64,000 nt of DNA from Iodidimonas nitroreducens (GTDB lineage: Bacteria; Pseudomonadota; Alphaproteobacteria; Sphingomonadales; Rhodothalassiaceae): assembly GCF_008579165.1 (NCBI RefSeq), contig NZ_BKCN01000007.1; one strand, written 5' to 3'. Below, piece by piece: positions 57,389 to 64,000 of the stretch (position 1 is the first letter of the stretch; the number at the start of each line of letters is the position of its first letter). A program made the position numbers and the translations under genes. A model generated the notes under the pieces. It was not told where the DNA came from. It was given only the letters and a program-made list of their open reading frames with translations, and did no database searches.

Positions 57389-58164
57389 ATGACTCTGAAT
57401 GCGCGACAAAAAAAAATACTTGAATTGGCACGGGCAACAGGTGAAGTGGAAATCGATGTTTTGGCACAAAAATTTGATGTGACATCGCAAACGATCAGGC
57501 GTGATATCAATGCATTATGCGATAATCGCCTGCTCGAACGTTATCATGCGGTGCCACTTTACCGGGGACTGTGGAAAATCTGCATTATGGAATTCGGCAA
57601 CATGTGCACAGCGATTCTAAAGAAGCCATCGGTCGTGCCTTAGCCGAACAGATTCCCGATAATTCTTCACTTTTTATCAATGTTGGAACAACGACAGAGG
57701 CGGCTGGCCATGCCTTGATCAATCGTTGCAATGGATTAAAGATCATCACCAATAATCTGAATGTGGCGATTGAAGCTTCCAATAAGGCGGATTTCGAGGT
57801 GATCGTCACGGGTGGGCGCGTGCGCGGAGCAGATAAAGCCGTGGTGGGGGCTTCGGCTGTGGATATGATTGAGCAATTCATGGTCGACTTTGCCATCGTC
57901 GGTATTTCAGGTATCGATTCTACGGGAAATTTGCTCGATTTTGATTATCGCGAAGTGCGAGTGGCACAAGCCATTCTGCGCAATGCCCGGACCGTTTATC
58001 TGCTGGCCGACAGCACTAAATTTGGACGCAACGCCTTGGTTAAAATGGGGCATGTCTCTCAATTAACAGCGCTTTTTACCGATCAACATCCCCCTAAACC
58101 CATTGCAGATCTGCTCGATCGCCATGGAGTGCGTGTTATTGTCAGCGGTCCCACAGCCCCATGA
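57389..58164 (+). CDS. glpR: DeoR-family repressor GlpR, frame break
   Basis: Glycerol-3-phosphate-responsive repressor of about 258 residues. The helix-turn-helix shows EVEIDVLAQKFDVTSQTIRR, and the sugar-phosphate domain has NVGTTTEAAGHALINRCNGL, KIITNNLNVAIEAS, VVGASAVDMIEQF, DFAIVGISGIDSTGNLLDFD and ADSTKFGRNALVKMG, matching E. coli GlpR closely. One G added near 57550 gives ERYHGGATLPGTVENLHYG across the break. GAGGG precedes the ATG. It sits 28 bases after the symporter gene, so the transporter, regulator and GlpD are one unit. Confidence 0.9.
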
Positions 58165-58173
58165 TGCGTCTAT

Positions 58174-58202
58174 AATGCTCGATATCAATCATATGAACAT
58201 TA
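58174..58202. promoter_or_regulatory. Possible GlpR half-sites upstream of glpD
   Basis: AATGCTCGAT (58174-58183) matches the left half of the GlpR consensus at 9 of 10 positions, and ATGAACATTA (58193-58202) resembles the right half, but they are nine bases apart rather than adjacent. Weak candidate only. A palindrome AATGGCCATT follows near 58204. Confidence 0.3.
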
Positions 58203-58266
58203 AAATGGCCATTGATTTTCATTTATGATCGATTAAGATGCCTTCAAACGAAAGATGAAGGCTTCA

Positions 58267-59832
58267 ATGCGCCATACAAACAATATTGAAAAAATTTTTG
58301 ATGTTGCGATCATTGGGGGTGGTATCAATGGCGTTGGCATTGCCCGGGACATGGCGGGGCGTGGTCTGTCGGTTTTGCTCTGTGAAAAAGGTGATCTGGG
58401 GGGCGCAACTTCATCGGCAAGCACCAAGCTGATCCATGGCGGCTTACGTTATCTTGAACATCTGGAATTTCGATTGGTGCGCGAATCTTTGTCGGAACGC
58501 GCAATTTTGATGAAAAGCGCACCACATATCGTCACCCCATTGCGCTTTATCATGCCAAAGGTAGCGGGGGGGCGTCCGCGCTGGCTCCTTAAATTGGGCC
58601 TTTATTTATATGATCATCTGGCGGCACGGGGGGATATTCCTTCAGCCAAAGCCCTTGATCTGAAGCAAGATCAGGCCGGGGATGCTCTGGTCTCATCTTT
58701 GAAGCGGCCGGCGCTCAGCTATTGGGATTGCTGGACCGAAGATAATCGTCTGGTTATTTTGAATGCTATTGATGCGCGGGACCGTGGAGCCAGCATCTAC
58801 ACGCATATGCGCGTAGAAAAGGCGAGGCGCCATAATGATCTTTGGCATCTTGATGCGCTTTCTGCCCCGTCTGATGAACCGCCTTTGGCCTATGGATTTA
58901 AAGCCAGGTCACTCGTCAACGCAGCCGGGCCTTGGGCCGGACAAATCCTGTCAGACCAGATTGGTTACGATATCCCTAAGCGCCTGACGCTCGTCAAAGG
59001 CAGTCATATTGTTGTCCCCCGGCTGTTTTCTCATGAAAGTGCCTATCTTTTTCAAAACACAGACGGGCGCATCATTTTTGCGATCCCTTTTGAGCAAAAT
59101 TTTACACTGATCGGTACCACAGATATTGTTTTTAAAGGCGATCTGGACAATCCTGAAATTTCTCAGGAAGAAATAGATTATCTTATTGATGTAGCAAGTA
59201 AATTTTTTAAAAAACCACCGGATCGGTCGGATATTATCTTTAGCTTTACAGGCGTGCGCCCCCTTTATGGCGCAGAGGATAATCCCTCAAAGGTGTCACG
59301 CGACTATCATCTCGAACTGGATGCGCCGGATAACAAGGCACCGCTTCTGAATATTTTTGGTGGCAAGCTCACGACCTATCGCTGTCTTGCGCAAGAGGCG
59401 GTGCATGCTTTGGGGCGTACGATGCCTATTTCGTCAAAAGATTGGACAGAAAAGGCGATCCTTCCGGGCGGCGATCTTCCTTATGGGGCTGATTTTAAAA
59501 GAAACCTTGAAGATTTTATGGGTTGTTACGCGTGGCTGCCAGAGCCTTTGGCGCGGCGGTATCTGCGCACTTATGGAAGCCTCGCCGACCGGCTTTTGGA
59601 AGACTGCAATAGTTTTGAGGATCTGGGTGCCGAGATCGCACCTGATGTTTACGAAGCTGAGCTTGCTTATGCCATGGCGCATGAATGGGTGCGTGATGGT
59701 GTCGATTTTCTTTATCGGCGCACAAAACTGGGGCTTTCAACCCCCGAAAAAGACCGTCAGTCCGTTGATCGCTGGCTGCATGAACAGGCCTCGAACAACG
59801 TACAAAAGCAAGAAACGCAATTAAAAATTTAA
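58267..59832 (+). CDS. glpD: Aerobic glycerol-3-phosphate dehydrogenase
   Basis: FAD enzyme at the inner membrane that oxidises glycerol-3-phosphate to dihydroxyacetone phosphate and feeds electrons to quinone. The FAD motif is IIGGGINGVGIARDMAGRGL, followed by GATSSASTKLIHGGLRYLEH, SLVNAAGPWAGQI, GTTDIVFKGD, FTGVRPLYGAEDNPSKVSRD and NIFGGKLTTYRCLA. About 521 residues. I prefer the ATG at 58267, which has GAAGG in front; an in-frame ATG at 58255 is possible. No glycerol kinase or G3P transporter is in the window, so its G3P supply must come from elsewhere. Confidence 0.96.
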   Translation: MRHTNNIEKIFDVAIIGGGINGVGIARDMAGRGLSVLLCEKGDLGGATSSASTKLIHGGLRYLEHLEFRLVRESLSERAILMKSAPHIVTPLRFIMPKVAGGRPRWLLKLGLYLYDHLAARGDIPSAKALDLKQDQAGDALVSSLKRPALSYWDCWTEDNRLVILNAIDARDRGASIYTHMRVEKARRHNDLWHLDALSAPSDEPPLAYGFKARSLVNAAGPWAGQILSDQIGYDIPKRLTLVKGSHIVVPRLFSHESAYLFQNTDGRIIFAIPFEQNFTLIGTTDIVFKGDLDNPEISQEEIDYLIDVASKFFKKPPDRSDIIFSFTGVRPLYGAEDNPSKVSRDYHLELDAPDNKAPLLNIFGGKLTTYRCLAQEAVHALGRTMPISSKDWTEKAILPGGDLPYGADFKRNLEDFMGCYAWLPEPLARRYLRTYGSLADRLLEDCNSFEDLGAEIAPDVYEAELAYAMAHEWVRDGVDFLYRRTKLGLSTPEKDRQSVDRWLHEQASNNVQKQETQLKI

Positions 59833-59860
59833 TCAAAACAAGAATCTATGGGAGTTTCCA

Positions 59861-62467
59861 ATGAAAAAGAGAATTCATCACTATTTTTGGCTTTCAGGCG
59901 CAAGCTGTGCACTAATGCTGGGGGCTTTACAGGCGCATGCCCAACAACAAAATGATGAGGGTGCGCTGGCCCAACAGGAACAGCCCATTCGTGCCATTGA
60001 AGAAATCGTGGTCACCGGTCGTCTTTCCTTAGGTTCAGAGGTTACGCAATTTTCCTCATCGGCATCAATTACAACATTTGATGAAGAAGGCTTGCGTGAA
60101 TCCGGCCCGCTGACATTGGCTGATGTTTATTCTGAAGTGCCAGGCGTTTGGGCAGAGTCTTCAGGAGGTCAATCCGCGTCCAATGTTTTTGTGCGGGGCA
60201 TTCCCGCACCGGGACAATTTCTGTTCACTAAAATTAATGTGGATGGCCTGCCCGTTTTTGAAGAACATGGCATAGGTTTTTTAACGCCTGATGGCCTTTA
60301 TCGTCTTGATGAGAATACCCGCCGGGTTGAAGCCGTGCGTGGCGGATCGTCGGCTGTTTTTGCATCCAATGCTCCGGGGGGTATTTTCAATCACATCACG
60401 AAAAAAGGCACCGAAGAGTTTGAAGGAATCATCAAAGGCGAATATGGCGATTTCAATCATTTCCGCGCCGATGCCTTTATTTCCGGCCCTATAGCGGAGG
60501 GAACAACCTATACATTGGGTGGTTTTTATCGGGCATCTGATGGGGTGCGCGATCCCGGCTTCAGGGGCGATGAAGGCGGCCATATTCGGGGCAGCATCAC
60601 GCAACAATTGAACAAGGGCGAAGTGACCTTTTATGCGGATTACATCAATGATCGAAATCTTTTCCTGCTGCCCATCCCTTTAGGGCTGGATGAAGATGGA
60701 GACCTGACCAGTATTCCCGGGCTCGATGCCAATGAAGATACCTTGGTAAGTGATGATCAAAGGCTCGCAACCTTATTACAGCCGGGAGGCAATCGCGAAA
60801 CTTTTGATCTGACGGATGGCATTCATAATGAAGCGATCACTGTTGGCAGTGATTTTCAATATGATCTGGGGGCCTGGAAGCTGGCGAATAAAACCCGCTT
60901 CATGGATGGCGAAACAAATTTTATCAGCGCTATTCCGTTCAGCATCTCTGAAGCCGCATCCTTCATCGATGGGCAATTGGCCCGGGCGCAAGCAGCTTTT
61001 GAGGGCACGGAACGTCTGGCTCTAAGATTTCAAGGGGATGGTGTCGGGGCCAACTCGACCTTTGATTTCGCCCAGAATGGCGCGGGCGGCAATAATGGCA
61101 ATGGCCTTTTGGCATTGAGTGGCTTTTTCGGGGTCAAAAGTGATTTCGATAATTTTCAGAATGATCTGCAGGTCGGTCGATCGGTTGATTTTCTGGGGGA
61201 ACATTTTCTCACTTTTGGCTTTTATGCCAGCCTTTATAATATCGATCAAACGCAGCAGGTTGCCACATTTCTGCAGGAAGTCGATGGATCGCCACGCAAT
61301 CTCGATCTGTTTGCAGTGAATGGAGCAGGGGATGTGATCGGAGCTGTCACACAGAACAGCTTCATTCAATTTGGCAATGGATTTGAAAACTATTCAGGTG
61401 ATGGCGAAGTTTTTGCGATTTATGCTGCTGATGAATGGCAGGCAACGCAGCGTTTGCGGATTGATCTTGGCTTTCGATTTGAATCACAGGTTCTGGAAGG
61501 ACAGGTTGAAACACCGGGCGTTTTTGATGAAAGCGAAAACAATCCCTTGATCCCGGCCAATGGCCTGGAAACGTTGGCAGATGATAATATTCTATTTGGC
61601 ACGGGAGCTTTCAGCAGCTTTCGGGAAAAATATGAAGAATTTTCCTATTCCATCGGCGCCAATTACGAAATTGATGATTGGATCGCAACTTATGCCCGTG
61701 TAAGCGATGGGTTTCGTACGCCGACCCTTGATGATCTGGCCGTCGCTGAATTGGGTGAGGGGGGAACAGAAGATCTTCTGGTCAATGATATTTTCCAAGT
61801 CGAAGGCGGTTTCAAGATTGATTTACCTTATCTGCAGGCCTTCTTTACCGCCTTTTTCAGCGATTTTTCCGATCAGGTCTTTACTGAACCGGTTCTTGAT
61901 AATCAGGGCAATCTGATTAACACCACTATCGTGCAGAGCGCAGAAACAAAAGGTATTGAAGCAGAAGCCTTAGTTGGTCCCTTTTATGGCTTTTCGCTCA
62001 AGTTGAAAGGCACGTTTCAGGATGCCGATCTAACTGCTTTTGATGTCAATAGCACAGGTGCAGGCATTGATTTGACTGATACCAGCTTTGCTGGTCTTGA
62101 TGGTAATAGAGTGCCGCGCATTCCCCGGGTGATGGTGTCCGTTCGGCCCAAATATGCCTTCAGCTTTGATCAGGCCGATGGCTCCCTGTTTTTGGATGTG
62201 AACCATACGGGGAAGCGGTTTCAGGATTTCTCCAATAATATCATTTTGCCATCCTTCACGACAGTTGGAGCCGGGATGACACTGAATTTCCTTAAGAATT
62301 TTGAATTTACCCTGATTGCGGACAATCTGACCAATAGCATTGGTTTGACCGAAGGCAATCCGCGAACAGATTTGCTGGCTGGACCGGCTGCGGACTCATC
62401 AATTGCTACATTTGGTCGTCCAATCGTGGGCCGGAATTTCCGCTTCAGCCTCGCTTATCGTTTCTAA
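59861..62467 (+). CDS. TonB-dependent outer-membrane receptor of the glycoside island
   Basis: An intact 868-residue receptor. Signal peptide (cleaved near QAHAQQQ), TonB box region IEEIVVTGRL, plug with TLADVYSEVPGVW, EAVRGGSSAVFASNAPGGIF, and a barrel ending NFRFSLAYRF. The GxFNHITKKGT form of the plug is common in carbohydrate-type receptors. GGGAG precedes the ATG, 28 bases after glpD. It probably imports the compound that the alpha-glucosidase and symporter then handle. Codons are more AT-rich than in the first 50 kb. Confidence 0.93.
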   Translation: MKKRIHHYFWLSGASCALMLGALQAHAQQQNDEGALAQQEQPIRAIEEIVVTGRLSLGSEVTQFSSSASITTFDEEGLRESGPLTLADVYSEVPGVWAESSGGQSASNVFVRGIPAPGQFLFTKINVDGLPVFEEHGIGFLTPDGLYRLDENTRRVEAVRGGSSAVFASNAPGGIFNHITKKGTEEFEGIIKGEYGDFNHFRADAFISGPIAEGTTYTLGGFYRASDGVRDPGFRGDEGGHIRGSITQQLNKGEVTFYADYINDRNLFLLPIPLGLDEDGDLTSIPGLDANEDTLVSDDQRLATLLQPGGNRETFDLTDGIHNEAITVGSDFQYDLGAWKLANKTRFMDGETNFISAIPFSISEAASFIDGQLARAQAAFEGTERLALRFQGDGVGANSTFDFAQNGAGGNNGNGLLALSGFFGVKSDFDNFQNDLQVGRSVDFLGEHFLTFGFYASLYNIDQTQQVATFLQEVDGSPRNLDLFAVNGAGDVIGAVTQNSFIQFGNGFENYSGDGEVFAIYAADEWQATQRLRIDLGFRFESQVLEGQVETPGVFDESENNPLIPANGLETLADDNILFGTGAFSSFREKYEEFSYSIGANYEIDDWIATYARVSDGFRTPTLDDLAVAELGEGGTEDLLVNDIFQVEGGFKIDLPYLQAFFTAFFSDFSDQVFTEPVLDNQGNLINTTIVQSAETKGIEAEALVGPFYGFSLKLKGTFQDADLTAFDVNSTGAGIDLTDTSFAGLDGNRVPRIPRVMVSVRPKYAFSFDQADGSLFLDVNHTGKRFQDFSNNIILPSFTTVGAGMTLNFLKNFEFTLIADNLTNSIGLTEGNPRTDLLAGPAADSSIATFGRPIVGRNFRFSLAYRF

Positions 62468-62645
62468 ACGCATGATCCTGGCATTTGCAGATACATTTTA
62501 AGGGCCTGCCGCCTTGCTGGGGCGGATCGGAAGATGATCCGCCACCAGTCCATCTGCCCGCCCAAGACCGGAATGTGCCAGCGGCTGCGTGATCTGGCCC
62601 ATGGTCATCCCCCCATTTTTAATGGGAGGGGGGTCTTCATAGAAT
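62468..62645. other. Gene-free stretch with hairpin at the island edge
   Basis: No gene. It contains a hairpin at 62609-62633 (CCCCCCATT-TTT-AATGGG-A-GGGGGG, with one bulge), possibly the terminator of the island operon or part of an IS end. Confidence 0.45.
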
Positions 62646-63010
62646 TCACGCAGCCATGTTCAGTTTCATTACTGGTGTGATACGACCGATGCCCATGTTG
62701 GGGCGGGCGTTGTTATAAGTCCATAGCCATTGCATGGCTTGATCCTGAGCCTCCTTGATGCTTTCGTTGATATATTGGTCCAGCCATTACTGTCTGACCA
62801 TGCGGTTATAGCGCTCGACATAAGCGTTCTGTTGCGGCTGTCCCGGCTGAATGTGCTGGATGGCAATGCCCTGACCCGAAGCCCATATCACCAGCGTCTC
62901 ACTGATATATTCTGGACCGTTAGAGACTCTGATCGTCCGGGGCTTTCACCGCCATTCGATGATGCGGTTCAAACTGCGGATAACGCGTTCGGCGGAGCGA
63001 GGAGAGTGTC
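62646..63010 (-). pseudogene. IS3-family transposase OrfB fragment
   Basis: C-terminal part of an IS3 OrfB integrase, read on the minus strand: ERVIRSLNRIIEWR, a stop, KPRTIRVSNGPEYISETL, GQGIAIQHIQPGQPQQNAYV, ERYNRMVRQ, a second stop, WLDQYINESIKEAQ, MQWLWTYNNARPNMGIG and a final MKLNMAA. The catalytic aspartate normally in DNGPEY is Ser here, and two in-frame stops break it, so it is inactive. Its orientation is opposite to the OrfA fragment at 53321. Confidence 0.85.
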
Positions 63011-63122
63011 ATGAACTTTGTGTATCTGATCTGGCCCATGGGGTTTTCAGATGCGGTTACGCCTTGAAGCGTTCATCGAACAGGATAGCGAACTGATTGC
63101 ACATCTGACCCGTGTCGATTGG

Positions 63123-63455
63123 TCAAATCATCGTCGTTTGCGGATTGAGCGGCTTGCCGTTGAAGGGCACGACCTTGATGTCCCCTTCCCGCTTGCGGGC
63201 CTGGGCAATGTCATAGCTGTTCTGCATCCGCATGAGGGTGTCCATCGACACGCTAAAGGCTTTTTCGACCCGAAGCGCCATTTCTGACGACAGGTGCGCG
63301 CGCTCATTGAGCAAAGCCGAAAGCGTTGCCCGCGTCACCCCGAGCACTGCCGCCGCCGCTGTTACCGACAGACCAAGTGGCTCGATAATCTCATACTTGA
63401 TGAAGCTGCCCGGATGAGCGGGGTTCTTCATGCGCAATCCAGAAATCGCGTTCAT
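63123..63455 (-). CDS. higA: HigA-family antitoxin
   Basis: A 110-residue XRE-type DNA-binding antitoxin. The family signature NPAHPGSFIKYEIIEPLGLS is followed by the helix-turn-helix VTAAAAVLGVTRATLSALLN and SEMALRVEKAFSVSMDTLMR. GGAGG lies five bases before the ATG at 63455. It follows higB by nine bases, in the toxin-first order normal for higBA, and would neutralise HigB and repress the operon. Confidence 0.9.
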   Translation of the reverse strand: MNAISGLRMKNPAHPGSFIKYEIIEPLGLSVTAAAAVLGVTRATLSALLNERAHLSSEMALRVEKAFSVSMDTLMRMQNSYDIAQARKREGDIKVVPFNGKPLNPQTTMI

Positions 63456-63464
63456 GGCTACCTC

Positions 63465-63754
63465 CTAGTGGTAATCTTCATAGTCCAGATCGGTGATTTC
63501 AATCTCGTTCTGATTGATCCGAAGCGTCAGCCGCCAGTTCTTCGTCATAAACAGGCTCCATGTGCCTTGCGGTCGCCGGTCAGCAGGTGCGCCTTCCAGC
63601 TTGGCATGGTGCGCAACTCGTCCTCTCGCTCCATGTCCTGGAGGAAAGTGACCATGCGCCTGACCTTGGGCACGACAGCGGGCTGTAGCCCGCTGGCATC
63701 ATCGGTTTCGATGAAACGTCGCAATCCCTTATGGATCACGTTTTTGATCTTCAT
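63465..63754 (-). CDS. higB: HigB/RelE-family mRNA interferase toxin, frame break
   Basis: Ribosome-dependent RNase toxin of about 97 residues. It has VIHKGLRRFIETDDASGLQP, SWKAHLLTGDRK, then, after one G is added near 63561, GTWSLFMTKNWRLTLRI and the terminal EITDLDYEDYH typical of HigB. If the break were real, the catalytic C-terminus would be lost, but since nearly all breaks in the window look like errors I expect a full toxin. The start is MKIKNVIHK (63754). Promoter-region palindromes (ACATATGT near 63771 and TCAATTGA near 63785) lie just upstream. Confidence 0.85.
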
Positions 63755-63785
63755 AATTGATGCTGCCAGAAACATATGTATGGTG

Positions 63786-64000
63786 TCAATTGATACTATA
63801 CAGCCCCTTCCTGCCATGCTTTAGCCCGCCGACAGGCGGTGAATCCGCTTTGCGGGGATAGGTCAACATTCGGTTGCACGCGTTTTCGGGCCTCCTCATC
63901 TCGAGAAATCCTGACATCTCTCTCATCAAACACGACTGGACGACGCGCATCCGAAACCGGATTCTCAATTAGACCGATCCGCTTTCGCACATACTTGATA
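63786..64000 (-). other. Unassigned partial reading frame at window end
   Basis: A minus-strand frame enters from beyond the right edge (residues RKRIGLIENPVSDARRPVVF, then DERDVRISRDEEARKRVQP) and stops near 63796. I do not recognise a family. It could be a fragment of mobile DNA or coincidental. Confidence 0.2.

Overview
The window looks like chromosomal DNA of an aquatic or marine alphaproteobacterium. The evidence is the division-and-cell-wall order mraZ-rsmH-ftsL-ftsI, alphaproteobacterial families of unknown function (DUF2794, DUF2336), a two-domain MaeB malic enzyme, two TonB-dependent receptors and a complete photoactive yellow protein (PYP) operon. The genus cannot be fixed from sequence alone. 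Base composition is GC-rich up to about 53 kb and visibly more AT-rich from about 53.3 kb onward. No rRNA, tRNA or CRISPR array was recognised.

Layout. 1-4.4 kb: start of the dcw cluster and the RNase P RNA, all on the minus strand. 4.5-10.3 kb: a lipoprotein, and a TetR repressor divergent from an RND efflux pump, with a perfect operator in the shared promoter. 10.3-13.4 kb: small envelope proteins and glutaminase. 13.3-16.6 kb: pyp, p-coumarate ligase and tyrosine ammonia-lyase as one overlapping operon that makes the photoreceptor and its chromophore. 16.8-28.8 kb: housekeeping genes (acyl-CoA carboxylase beta chain, dapE/dapD, a HAD phosphatase, a diguanylate cyclase with a DUF2336 protein, cysK, serine acetyltransferase, a PlsC-type acyltransferase). 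28.9-34.7 kb: a MASE1 histidine kinase and an accessory Ddl-like/hydrolase/MurF-like cassette, followed by an intergenic palindromic repeat cluster.

35.7-53.3 kb appears to be a catabolic regulon under one LacI-family repressor (46453-47484). The identical 12-bp palindrome GCAAACGTTTGC lies upstream of a deiodinase-like thioredoxin-fold gene (with a GST), of an M24-family hydrolase followed by a 2-oxoacid dehydrogenase (E1alpha, E1beta, aldehyde dehydrogenase, E2), and of a TonB receptor with an exported tandem RidA protein. A related palindrome sits in the divergent promoter of lacI and a hydroxyacid-dehydrogenase gene. I do not recognise this combination as a described pathway; it is the best candidate here for an undescribed system.

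53.3-63.1 kb is an accessory island between IS remnants: a GH13 alpha-glucosidase, a sodium/solute symporter, GlpR, GlpD and a TonB receptor, plausibly for a glycosyl-glycerol type solute. A HigBA toxin-antitoxin pair lies just outside it.

Quality warning. At least twenty genes, including essential ftsI and rsmH, are broken by single-base (once two-base) losses, mostly in short G or C runs. Restoring one base rejoins the conserved protein each time. I treat these as consensus deletion errors, annotate the joined genes across the breaks, and say where each break is.
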